Shown: positions 53,675 through 61,648 of the stretch, in pieces
Position numbering within the stretch: position 1 is the first letter of the stretch
How the letters are laid out: each line of letters begins with the position of its first letter
Made by a program: the position numbers and the translations under genes
Notes under the pieces: generated by a model
Databases searched by the model: none
Seen by the model: the letters and a program-made list of their open reading frames with translations, nothing else
What the model was told of the DNA's origin: nothing
Source: Barthelona sp. PCE
Taxonomy: Eukaryota > Metamonada: BaSk clade
Assembly (NCBI GenBank): GCA_040285745.1
Contig: JAUFOR010000001.1
Location: 124,001 to 188,000 of the forward strand
Reading direction: 5' to 3'
Length of the DNA stretch: 64,000 bases

Positions 53675-55879
53675 TTAACGGCGTTTTTTTCTACCTCCTT
53701 TTCTCCCTTTTTTATCCTTGTTGTGGAAGTTACCAACGCCAAGCACCTTGACACGGCCCTTCCTAGTTGCCATCTTCTTCAAAAGAGCAGTCGAAACTAC
53801 TTGTTCTTGTCCTGGCTTAATAAAAGGCTGCTTTTTCTTTTGCTTTAATCTCCTCTCCTTTGCAACAACATCTGCGTTACGTACCTGACGTCCCTTAAGC
53901 TTCTCACCCTTATTTGAAGATGAAAGCTGATTATCGTACCACCTTCCCTTTTTGTTAAGGCGTTCATCATATTCTGACAGCTTCAGCTTGTTTTTTTGTG
54001 CAAACTCCTCAGAACCTTGATTCTTTTTCGTGGATTTCCACTTATCATAAATATTCTTACTTCTTAGACTCTTTTTGACCCAAATACCACTGTCATTACG
54101 TACCATACCAGCCTGGTTCTTGAGGTTCTGATCTATAGACTCATTCTTGTTGAGTTTTCTGTATCTATTTTTCTTCTTGTCCCAAACTATCCTCTGCTTC
54201 TCCTTATCCTCATGCTCGACATCAAAAGGAGTAACCTCTCCCTGTTCTGTGTTGAAATTGCCTTTCTTCGTATTCTCTGTCTTATAATCCATAAAGAACT
54301 CCGACTTAAATTTGGATGTATCCAAAAACTGTTTTTTCTTTGACATCTCAACATTCTTCTTCAAGCTATTAGAAGTTCTCTTCTGCCGATCAAGGTCAGA
54401 TGTAATCTCATTAAAAGCCATCCGTTCTTCCCTCTCCATGGTCAGGTTGAACATAGAAACATCACTTTCGTACTTGGCTAGATCTCCTCGAATCTCTTTT
54501 TTCCCTCCAAATATCTCATGGACATCAAAAGAGAGGTACCCTGGCTTCAGCAAGTGCCTGGCCTGGCCTTGAGCCTGTATGCTTGCTTTTCCTCGTGTTT
54601 GGTAGAAAGCCTTATAAGCGTTCTTCGCATTGTTGAATGTACGTGCCATGTCGCCGTCCAACATGCTGCGAAGTGAGGCGCTGAACTTATCAAGACGAGA
54701 CTGAGAGGGTCTCTGCAGAGGAGGACACATTCTGTCGATGATTGGAAAGAGATCAAGGAAGAAGGGAACATCCGGCTGCGTCATAATGGTAATAGCTGTT
54801 CCGCTCTCACCAGCACGCGCTGTACGGCCAACACGGTGGACAAAAACCTTATTTGAGACGGGAAAGTCATAGTTAACAACATTTTTCAGCTCTGGGATGT
54901 CGATACCACGGGCTGAAAGATCTGTTGTGATCAAAAAGCGCACCTCTCCCCGTGTGAACGATCGCAGCTTGGATCTCCGTAACTGCATCGTTGTATCACC
55001 ATAAAGCGTTGTGGTTAACACACCGTGCCCGCTCAGAACTTCTGATAACAAATCGCAGTGGTGCTTTGAGCAACAAAAAATCATCGCCTGCTCATCCTGT
55101 GGGTAATACTCTAAGCAGAGGAACAAGAGAACAGCTAGTCTGTTTGCGTCCGTGCAGTAAAGAAAGTGCATGTCGAGAGTGTCGGGTATCACGCTCTCCT
55201 GCGCAAGAGTGATGGTCTCAGGATCCTTAAGCAACTTGCGGCATAAGGTTGCAAGTGATGATGGCATTGTTGCACTAAAAAGCATAACCTGTCTTCCGTG
55301 CTTAGGTATTCTCTTGAAGATATCCTCGATTTGGTGCGCGAAACCACGCTCCATCATCAGATCACCTTCATCCAAAGCTACAAATTCAACATGACGCAAA
55401 GAAAAGTCTGTATTTGGGATTTCCACCAAAAGATGCATAAGACGGCCTGGTGTGGCAATGATGATGTCTGGGAGCGCGGTAATGAGCTCAAACTGGCGCT
55501 CAAGGCTCTCACCTCCCAGAATCAAAGCACAACGAAGATCTGTGTTACTTCCATAACTCTTTGCATTCTTCATCAGCTGAATAGCCAGCTCACGGGTGGG
55601 TGCGAGGATGATTGCTCGTGGTCCAGTATCACTATGCTTACGTAACTTGCTCAGAATGGGAGCTAAAAATGCAAGTGTCTTACCAGAACCAGTTTTAGAC
55701 ATAGCAAGAACGTCTGAACCGTTCATGATGATTGGAATCGACTCCCTTTGAATGGGGGTAGGTTGAACATACCTCCTTTTCTGGATGCTCAATAATACCT
55801 CATTAGAAAGCCCCAAACCCACGAAACTGCGAGAAGTCTTGTGCTTTTTCGAATTGCTTTGCTTTAATACAGTGGACAT
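53675..55879 (-). CDS. DBP10: DEAD-box RNA helicase Dbp10/DDX54-type
   Basis: 734 residues; a nucleolar helicase for 60S subunit assembly. Motifs in order: Q-motif (RRYVQPTPIQ, 35-44), AMSKTGSGKT (59-68), PTRELA (94-99), TPGR (143-146), motif II at 170-173, SAT (202-204), then ARGID and HRVGRTARAGE in domain 2. The C-terminal part carries the DBP10CT-like stretch (VWDKKKNRYRKL, then NDSGIWVKKSLRSKNIYDKWK) and a basic tail (KKGRKGGRKKRR), which identify the Dbp10/DDX54 branch. Motif II reads DEGD instead of DEAD. The ATG at 55879 (MSTVLKQ) follows TTTCATTG; the frame upstream is open but hydrophobic and not part of the family. Confidence 0.9.
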   Translation of the reverse strand: MSTVLKQSNSKKHKTSRSFVGLGLSNEVLLSIQKRRYVQPTPIQRESIPIIMNGSDVLAMSKTGSGKTLAFLAPILSKLRKHSDTGPRAIILAPTRELAIQLMKNAKSYGSNTDLRCALILGGESLERQFELITALPDIIIATPGRLMHLLVEIPNTDFSLRHVEFVALDEGDLMMERGFAHQIEDIFKRIPKHGRQVMLFSATMPSSLATLCRKLLKDPETITLAQESVIPDTLDMHFLYCTDANRLAVLLFLCLEYYPQDEQAMIFCCSKHHCDLLSEVLSGHGVLTTTLYGDTTMQLRRSKLRSFTRGEVRFLITTDLSARGIDIPELKNVVNYDFPVSNKVFVHRVGRTARAGESGTAITIMTQPDVPFFLDLFPIIDRMCPPLQRPSQSRLDKFSASLRSMLDGDMARTFNNAKNAYKAFYQTRGKASIQAQGQARHLLKPGYLSFDVHEIFGGKKEIRGDLAKYESDVSMFNLTMEREERMAFNEITSDLDRQKRTSNSLKKNVEMSKKKQFLDTSKFKSEFFMDYKTENTKKGNFNTEQGEVTPFDVEHEDKEKQRIVWDKKKNRYRKLNKNESIDQNLKNQAGMVRNDSGIWVKKSLRSKNIYDKWKSTKKNQGSEEFAQKNKLKLSEYDERLNKKGRWYDNQLSSSNKGEKLKGRQVRNADVVAKERRLKQKKKQPFIKPGQEQVVSTALLKKMATRKGRVKVLGVGNFHNKDKKGRKGGRKKRR

Positions 55880-55891
55880 TTCTGTGTAAAT

Positions 55892-55899
55892 CAATGAAA
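55892..55899 (-). promoter_or_regulatory. TCA-type initiator candidate for DBP10
   Basis: Minus-strand TTTCATTG, with the A of TCA 16 nt before the ATG at 55879. Only 82 bp separate it from the divergent gene at 55962. Confidence 0.4.
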
Positions 55900-55961
55900 G
55901 AAGTGCTTTAAAGAAAAACACCCTTTTCTTTTCTTAATCTACAACATAACAAGGGAAAGTT

Positions 55962-56537
55962 ATGAAGATTATCAACGTAACTACAGCCCCAGTCACAAAG
56001 GCTGAGGCTTTAAAGATCATTAAAAAGCACTTGTCAATCTATGACAGAGTTCCAGCATTTGGAGACGATGGGCGTATCCCCAGAGAAGACCGTAAGTATA
56101 AAAACCTCAGAAAACTCCACGAATATCAAAGAAGGGTACTTTTACAACTTAACAGTGGTACTTGGTTCAGAATGCTTACTTTATCAGAAGAATGGGGTAT
56201 TGAACTCGTTAGCCGTGCACAGATTGGCATTGCTTCAAATATATTGGAAACATATCCAACCTTCCCAGTTCAACATCTATGCACTTTGTTTAATACAACT
56301 GCTATTGAACAGATGAATACACATGCTGCCATTCTGTGCCCCGGTTACACTGAGGACCACTATGGAAAATGGAAAGAACTCAAACTACAACTGAATGAAT
56401 ACATTGATTTCATCGCTTCTCTACTTCTTGAATTGAATGGAGAGGAAGTTGATGGAGAGGAAGTTGATGATGAAGAAGTTGATGATGAAGAAGAAGATGA
56501 GGAAGAAGAAAATGGTATGGTTGCAGTATCAGATTAA
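55962..56537 (+). CDS. Small helical protein with acidic repeat tail (possibly Rpb4/Rpc9-like)
   Basis: 191 residues, ATG at 55962. The first 150 are helical, starting INVTTAPVTKAEALKIIKKH, which could be compared with the start of Rpb4/Rpc9 (CRCP) RNA polymerase subunits (…L-N-EV--LL); the rest does not match well enough to assign it. Residues 160-185 are a run of Glu and Asp produced by a 15-bp DNA repeat (56439-56498). It lies between DBP10 (divergent) and the Spc25-like gene (convergent, 7 bp between stops). Confidence 0.65.
   Translation: MKIINVTTAPVTKAEALKIIKKHLSIYDRVPAFGDDGRIPREDRKYKNLRKLHEYQRRVLLQLNSGTWFRMLTLSEEWGIELVSRAQIGIASNILETYPTFPVQHLCTLFNTTAIEQMNTHAAILCPGYTEDHYGKWKELKLQLNEYIDFIASLLLELNGEEVDGEEVDDEEVDDEEEDEEEENGMVAVSD
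56439..56498 (+). repeat. Four 15-bp tandem units coding an acidic tail
   Basis: Units GGAGAGGAAGTTGAT, the same again, GATGAAGAAGTTGAT and GATGAAGAAGAAGAT, coding GEEVD, GEEVD, DEEVD and DEEED. Further GAA/GAG codons continue to about 56511. A likely site of length variation. Confidence 0.85.
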
Positions 56538-56544
56538 AATCAAA

Positions 56545-57180
56545 CTACCAACTACCAGTACAAATTTGTCGCACGTTGTTTAAAAACTCTATCAAATTAT
56601 TAGATGAATTTAGTTGCATTAACAGCAAGTCCAAACAAACTTGATCATCATTTGTTTGAAGTATGTGATATTCCCGATTTTTTATGGTTAAATCAAAGCT
56701 AAAATTATTATCTTTAAAATGAAACGTCAAACTCATATTACCATTTCTCTTTAAAGAAAATCCTAATAAATCTTCCATGGTCCGCAGTTGCGTCAATAAC
56801 TGATCATCTAATGTGTTAAAATCTTTTTGTTCCTGAACTGCCAAATAATCTTCCTTCAAACTGGCAATTTCTTCCTTTCTAATGGCTAATTCTTTAGATA
56901 AATCACTGTACTCTTCTTCGTATGCCTTAGCATTACGTTGCTGGAATTCTTTGCGTTGTTGAATACGATTTTCACTCCGACTCAACACTGCTTCCTCATC
57001 TTTGAGCGATTCAAGCAATTCTGTGCATTCTGTCCTTACCGCATTAAAGTTATCAAGTACAATACGTATGTCTTGATTAAGGACTTCAAATCCCTGTGAG
57101 TTTGAACGAGAAAATAGCTTTACCTCGTTGCAAAGTTTATCTAATTGTTCGTTGGCCTCGCTAAGAGCTGTTGCAAACAT
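56545..57180 (-). CDS. Spc25-like kinetochore protein (Ndc80 complex)
   Basis: 211 residues. Spc25 pairs with Spc24 and anchors the Ndc80 complex to the inner kinetochore. The first 120 residues are a long coiled coil (VLSRSENRIQQRKEFQQRNAK, LSKELAIRKEEIASLKEDY). The C-terminal 80 form an RWD-type globular domain whose order matches Spc25: DLLGFSLKRNGNMSLTFHFKD (compare G-EIRRIHGEKLQFIFTN), then FSFDLTIKNREYHIL, then LNSSNNLIEFLNNVRQIC (compare TNNFSAFLANVRKAF). Length is close to the 220-225 of other Spc25 proteins. Identity is low, as usual for kinetochore proteins, and another RWD kinetochore protein such as Spc24 is possible. ATG at 57180. Confidence 0.68.
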   Translation of the reverse strand: MFATALSEANEQLDKLCNEVKLFSRSNSQGFEVLNQDIRIVLDNFNAVRTECTELLESLKDEEAVLSRSENRIQQRKEFQQRNAKAYEEEYSDLSKELAIRKEEIASLKEDYLAVQEQKDFNTLDDQLLTQLRTMEDLLGFSLKRNGNMSLTFHFKDNNFSFDLTIKNREYHILQTNDDQVCLDLLLMQLNSSNNLIEFLNNVRQICTGSW

Positions 57181-57735
57181 ATTTATGGGTTATCCGGAAT
57201 TCCTAGATGCTAAAAATCTTGTAAAGGAGATTTTGTTGTTTAACAGGGTCAAATTTTAATTAACACGGAATTTACTCGGCTTGTGAAGTTTACTCACCAT
57301 ATTCCGCCGTTTTATGAGTTTAAATATGCACAATACACCTATATTATGGTTTATCATAGTAGTGCTCTACACATTTCTGTACGTGCTTTAATTGTTACAA
57401 ACACGTGGTACAAGCAATACACCTGAACCCTTCAGCAACAAAATTCACAGTAAACCTTAAAAATGTGGGAATTAATGCAGGTACTATGTTAAGTATATTT
57501 TGGTAATACTCACACCTTTGTCACAATTCTTACATCTCTTAAACCGCTGAAATGATCATTAAACTTCTGAAAACTATCAATAACGAAGTTTTCCATTTTG
57601 TCATAACTTCCTCATCCATACTTTACTGCTTCTATAAGTTATTTTGTTTAAACAGAACCAGCTCACCAGAGCAAGAATCCATAGAACCTTTTGTATTTGC
57701 ATTTTTTCCTTTTCTCTAAACCAATCCATTTTACA
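57181..57735. other. Gene-free A/T-rich region (555 bp)
   Basis: Lies between the divergent Spc25-like gene and the small ORF at 57736. It contains short open stretches only, including a 24-codon ATG frame at 57185-57259 whose sequence matches nothing I know. No tRNA or other RNA structure could be supported. Confidence 0.5.
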
Positions 57736-57960
57736 ATGTCAAAAATGAACCCTGTATTGCCTCCCCAGCCTCTTCCTGAGTCTAACCACCCAAAAAGATG
57801 GGATGTTATCAATCCATTCCACATGTCGCGAATTCCAGAACCTGGGCACGTAGAATATTGGCTCTCTATCCACCCTGAAGATGATATGTTTGGCGGTGGA
57901 GGTGCCACGATTGTAGCTCCCGAAAATTTAAGAATTGATGAAGACACCAACCCAATATAG
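57736..57960 (+). CDS. Small ORF, 74 residues, unrecognised
   Basis: ATG at 57736 begins MSKMNPVLPPQPLPES; then a Trp/His/Pro-containing stretch (RWDVINPFHMSRIPEPGHVEYWL), DDMFGGGG and a short acidic end before TAG at 57958-57960. Composition looks like real coding sequence rather than noise, and the ORF is the only one in its region. Beyond the stop, another frame reads on as TLPHGPDQGDPVIDFEQ to a TAG at 58023-58025, which is similar in character, so the true gene may be longer (intron or sequence error). Confidence 0.45.
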   Translation: MSKMNPVLPPQPLPESNHPKRWDVINPFHMSRIPEPGHVEYWLSIHPEDDMFGGGGATIVAPENLRIDEDTNPI

Positions 57961-58119
57961 AAACTTTGCCTCATGGTCCTGATCAGGGTGATCCTGTAAT
58001 TGATTTTGAACAGAGAATGGAATAGAACGTATGCGGGTGTATTTCATTTTCTCACCATTTTAAGGTTTCCTATTTATTTTATTGTATTATTTAGTAATTG
58101 AAATACTACTATTTTTCAG

Positions 58120-58266
58120 ATGTATGGACTTCCAAACTCTGAAGAAGGTAGCCCGTATGCGGCACCATATCCGAACTTAGATCTCTGTAAAGAATCTGAT
58201 TACTTTCCTTTATTACCCGTTAACATGGATGAGACTCTGGAAGAAAATCAATTATTACATTTGTAA
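58120..58266 (+). CDS. Small ORF, 48 residues, unrecognised
   Basis: ATG at 58120 directly follows TTTTTCAG, which could be either a start-site element or a splice acceptor. The peptide MYGLPNSEEGSPYAAPYPN... is Pro/Tyr/Glu-rich and resembles the preceding small ORF in composition. An intron from GTATGCG at 58029 would place the exon boundary here, but no upstream frame passes through without a stop, so I list it as a separate ORF. It converges with IPP isomerase, 43 bp between stops. Confidence 0.35.
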   Translation: MYGLPNSEEGSPYAAPYPNLDLCKESDYFPLLPVNMDETLEENQLLHL

Positions 58267-58309
58267 ATTTTTTGATTTAACGGCTCTATTAATACATGCA
58301 ATTTGTTGA

Positions 58310-59062
58310 TCACTCCTTTTTAGGTAAAAAATTATGGATTACTCCATCATTCACAATATCTAAACTATTCTTACACTTATCCATAATATCTTCCAAAAAA
58401 TGTTCGACTAGGATTGAAAACCATGGCGTGAATGTCTCTGGGACATCTGTGAATTCCTGAACTAAATCAGCTAAGGTTATCCATCGCACATCACTTACCT
58501 CATTATCATTACTTTCTACTGTTACTTCTGAACGCGTACAACGACATACTACAATGTAGTCCAGTTCGTACTCGCACAGGTTAAGACCTGTGGTCTCGTC
58601 TGGGCTCATATAAAGAACTTTTGTTGACAACTTAAAATCTGCTGGTGAGAATGTTTCTGTTGGAACACCTAGTTCGTGGTATAGCTTACGGATACATGCA
58701 TCCTGTACGCCCTGAAGCCCATTAACCTCATTGGGTGTCAATGGATGGGAGCAGCATGTGTTTGTCCATAAATTTGGAAATGTAGGCTTAAAACAAGCTC
58801 TCTTCTGTAATAACAGCTCATTGTTCTCATCAATAAGCAAGATACTAAATGCTCGATGCAATGAAGGATTACTAACCTGATGAGCATCCCATTTCGTTGA
58901 GCTGGATAATGGTTCATCAACTTCGTTGATTACAATGACCTGATCCTCAATCATGAATCGCCGCTGCTCATCGTTGTACCGGTCCATTGCCCTGCATAAC
59001 TTTAAATCTGACATGAAAATTCTGTAAGGGTAAGAAAAACTTTTCCACCATTTTTTTAACAT
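58310..59062 (-). CDS. IDI1: Isopentenyl-diphosphate delta-isomerase, type I
   Basis: Nudix-fold enzyme that interconverts IPP and DMAPP, feeding polyprenol synthesis. 250 residues. Key motifs: LHRAFSILL at 68-76, TFPNLWTNTCCSHPL at 94-108, in which Cys104 is the catalytic cysteine, RKLYHELGV (the Nudix helix, 125-133), and CEYELDYI at 163-170 with the catalytic and metal-binding Glu; WFSILVEHFL closes the fold. ATG at 59062; an in-frame ATG at 59014 (MSDLKLC) is a possible alternative. Only 18 bp separate this ATG from the stop of the upstream kinase gene on the same strand, so its promoter must lie within that gene's coding sequence or the two share a transcript. Confidence 0.93.
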   Translation of the reverse strand: MLKKWWKSFSYPYRIFMSDLKLCRAMDRYNDEQRRFMIEDQVIVINEVDEPLSSSTKWDAHQVSNPSLHRAFSILLIDENNELLLQKRACFKPTFPNLWTNTCCSHPLTPNEVNGLQGVQDACIRKLYHELGVPTETFSPADFKLSTKVLYMSPDETTGLNLCEYELDYIVVCRCTRSEVTVESNDNEVSDVRWITLADLVQEFTDVPETFTPWFSILVEHFLEDIMDKCKNSLDIVNDGVIHNFLPKKE

Positions 59063-59080
59063 TTATTCAATATAATCAAC

Positions 59081-60412
59081 TTATCTAGAAACATTGGGGG
59101 ATGTAGGACGGCTGGAAACACGCAATCTCTGCAGTGCTTCTTCATATACCTGATAGTGTTCATGGAATTTTAAAGACGGACCCTTAATCTTTGAGAAACT
59201 TACCATATAGTGAGATCCGCTCACCTGATACAGCGCAACGACAAAATCAAGCGTCGATATAGGACTTATCTTCTGGCGAACAGAAATTGTACAGTTCTGG
59301 GTATCACGATCATACACTGTATCTCCAACCTGTGCTGCTACCTCCTCAAAGGTGCTCATGAATGTCTGAGGCTCAACATTCACGAAGAATGATGTATCCA
59401 TCTTGAACGAAGAGGAATTTCCTCCCAATGTGGGTGGCTTAATTGATAACCCACCAACGGATGAGATTAGTGCGAAGGCATCCAATGACGAAACACTAAG
59501 CGAGTCTGTGTCCCATATTGCCAGCGCTTCTCTGAACCCAACACCTGTCGTCGGATCGATCATGTCAATCTGTGGCATGGGAGTCTCTGAATCACGTGTG
59601 AACCATGGATGCTCTTGAATCCCTTCCAATGTAATACGTTCATTCGGATTGGGCTCCAGAATCTTGACGATCAAGTCCCGTGCCTCATGATCAATGTCAT
59701 CTGGGAACGTAAAGATTGCGTTTCTGATTTTGTAGAACAAACCAGTAAAACTTCTATCCTCAAATGGGAGGTATCCACAAAGAAATACAAAAAGCACAAC
59801 ACCGCAGCTCCATATATCGGCTACAAAGGCGTCATAACGGCCCTTCCTCGTAACTTCAGGTGCAACATAATTGGGTGTTCCGCAATGAGTGCTCATGAGC
59901 GAAGGATTATCGGTATTAGTAACATTACTCAAGCCGAAATCAGAAATCTTGAGGTTATCGTCCTGCGACAGTAACAAATTCTCTGGTTTGATGTCTCGAT
60001 GGGCTATTCCTAACCCGTGCATGTATGCCAATGCACTAATGAGTTGTCTGAAGTATTTCCTTGCTGTGCGCGTGGAAAACTTGCCGACTTTAACCAACTT
60101 AGCGAATAATTCACCTGCCATAAGTTCAACTACAACAAAAATTCGTTTTTTTGATGTTAAAAGGTCTAGAAGGTTGACAATATGCGGGTGATCAAGCATT
60201 GTAAGGCACTTAATCTCCCTGTTAACTTGCTCTACAAGATTTTGCTCAACCAAAAGTGATCTGCTTAAAATTTTGATTGCAACTTGCCTATTATTCTCTG
60301 AATCAACCGCTTGTACGACCTTGGAAAATGACCCTGAACCAAGGGTTCTTCCTGTCAACTCGTAACGATCGATTTTACGCAGTTTCTTCTTTCTGCCATT
60401 GTTTTCTGTCAT
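59081..60412 (-). CDS. CIPK/SNF1-type Ser/Thr protein kinase with NAF-like motif
   Basis: 443 residues, a normal size for CBL-interacting protein kinases. Kinase motifs: GSGSFSKV (25-32), VAIK with Lys47, HRDIKPEN with Asp140, DFG (158-160), CGTPNYVAPE (177-186). After the kinase domain, residues 310-325 read LDAFALISSVGGLSIK, close to the NAF/FISL motif of plant CIPKs (N-AF-LIS-S-GL), the site that binds calcineurin-B-like calcium sensors. The C-terminal 100 residues (ISTLDFVVALYQVSG, then LKFHEHYQVYEEALQ) correspond to the CIPK phosphatase-interaction/KA1-like domain. So it may be switched on by a calcium sensor. Start at ATG 60412; the frame upstream is hydrophobic and not part of the kinase. 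Confidence 0.85.
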   Translation of the reverse strand: MTENNGRKKKLRKIDRYELTGRTLGSGSFSKVVQAVDSENNRQVAIKILSRSLLVEQNLVEQVNREIKCLTMLDHPHIVNLLDLLTSKKRIFVVVELMAGELFAKLVKVGKFSTRTARKYFRQLISALAYMHGLGIAHRDIKPENLLLSQDDNLKISDFGLSNVTNTDNPSLMSTHCGTPNYVAPEVTRKGRYDAFVADIWSCGVVLFVFLCGYLPFEDRSFTGLFYKIRNAIFTFPDDIDHEARDLIVKILEPNPNERITLEGIQEHPWFTRDSETPMPQIDMIDPTTGVGFREALAIWDTDSLSVSSLDAFALISSVGGLSIKPPTLGGNSSSFKMDTSFFVNVEPQTFMSTFEEVAAQVGDTVYDRDTQNCTISVRQKISPISTLDFVVALYQVSGSHYMVSFSKIKGPSLKFHEHYQVYEEALQRLRVSSRPTSPNVSR

Positions 60413-60682
60413 ATTTTGTCTGTTTTTAGTAATGTGTATGGTTTGGCGGTGCGTCTGATTGCAAGAATCTATCAAAGATACGACGTGAAACAAACAAAAA
60501 CCTAGAAAAGAGGATGAAATCACAGAATCAGTTGATTGGTACATAAATGTAGTCAATCGTCATTCATGGGCGAGAAAGAGCGGTGTACCCTGAACATTTC
60601 CACTTAAACAAATGTAGTGTAGTTTTTCACTTCATTCAGGTGTTTCTTTTTGTTTTGCATTTGAAATTAAGTATAGCACACA

Positions 60683-61633
60683 ATGAGCTTTGAGCAACAA
60701 ACTTCAAGATTCCTTCAATATTTTGGTAGAGGCTTATATGCTTCAATTCGCCCAAAAAGTTGGAGATTTATTTTATCTTTATTTCGTAAGTCTAAGGGGC
60801 TATTGAAGGTGTTTGTAGAATGTCTCCTTGCCAATTTTCTCGTTATTTTTATTGCAAAGTATTACTTAAACGATAAAATCATTATGCACTTTACGCATTA
60901 TAAAGATTCTAAAGATATTGACTTCCTTGAAGCATCTTTTGTGGTAAACTTCTTGAGTGAAGTCTGGAAACTTATTGTTCTGTGTGTACAAGTTTCTATT
61001 AACCCATATTTTGTATCAAAACTTGCTAGAAAATGTATAGAATCAACAAACATCGCGACTAGCACGCCAGCAATCAAGGATAAGTCTCTTATTAAACAAG
61101 AAAAACAAACAATATTATATAGCCTCTTACAATCAGCGTACTATTACACAACGCTAGCATATTTCTCAATCTCATCTGCTCTGGTGGACACTGTGCTCAG
61201 TATTCTCAATTTTAGAGGAACTGCAATGGGGCATTTTTTAAGATTTTTCACAAAAATTTTTTTCCTCAGCCTTAACAATAATTTATACTTCTTTTTATAT
61301 AGATTCAAGGCTGTTTCGATTGAACAGTACTCTATGACTGTTAATCTTGATCAAAACGTTCCGTTTTATTTCGGTTTTAGTTTTATATATACATTCTTTC
61401 AGAATTTTAAGTTTGCATTCTTCTACAAGATCGGAGAGACCCCGGCGTTCCTTCAGAACTGTGATTTCTTAATGAATTTCTTACTGACCAGTGTTCTGTA
61501 TCCAATAATGATCATGCTCGCTTCTTTTGTTAAGATTCCAACCTTTAATGAACGCTTCTTTATTCCTCTGTTTACTCTTCCAAGGCGATTCGCTAAACGT
61601 TCACTAAAAAAATTCACAAAAAAAATTGACTAA
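60683..61633 (+). CDS. Multi-pass membrane protein (possibly EI24-like)
   Basis: 316 residues, ATG at 60683. Aromatic-rich with about five to six membrane segments (VFVECLLANFLVIFIAKYYL, SLLQSAYYYTTLAYFSISSALV, FYFGFSFIYTFFQNFKF, LMNFLLTSVLYPIMIMLASF) and a very basic C-terminus (RRFAKRSLKKFTKKID) that could act in ER retention or sorting. The aromatic pattern is reminiscent of EI24/TMEM33-type ER proteins, but not specific. It converges with the transporter-like gene, 15 bp between stops. Confidence 0.65.
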   Translation: MSFEQQTSRFLQYFGRGLYASIRPKSWRFILSLFRKSKGLLKVFVECLLANFLVIFIAKYYLNDKIIMHFTHYKDSKDIDFLEASFVVNFLSEVWKLIVLCVQVSINPYFVSKLARKCIESTNIATSTPAIKDKSLIKQEKQTILYSLLQSAYYYTTLAYFSISSALVDTVLSILNFRGTAMGHFLRFFTKIFFLSLNNNLYFFLYRFKAVSIEQYSMTVNLDQNVPFYFGFSFIYTFFQNFKFAFFYKIGETPAFLQNCDFLMNFLLTSVLYPIMIMLASFVKIPTFNERFFIPLFTLPRRFAKRSLKKFTKKID

Positions 61634-61648
61634 TCAAAATAATTGATA

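Noticed and set aside
57185-57259. 24-codon ATG frame in the intergenic region
   Set aside because: Too short, no conserved features, and expected by chance in this length of sequence.
57940-57965. Programmed -1 frameshift at the end of the 74-residue ORF
   Set aside because: The overlap of frames is short, there is no standard slippery heptamer and no evident downstream structure; an intron or sequence error is as likely.
58029-58119. Possible 91-nt intron (GTATGCG...TTTTTCAG)
   Set aside because: None of the three upstream frames can be joined to the downstream ORF without a stop codon, so there is no coding support.
60413-60556. N-terminal extension of the CIPK-like kinase
   Set aside because: It begins with a non-ATG codon, is hydrophobic and Ser-rich, and is not part of the kinase family; it contains the probable 5' leader.
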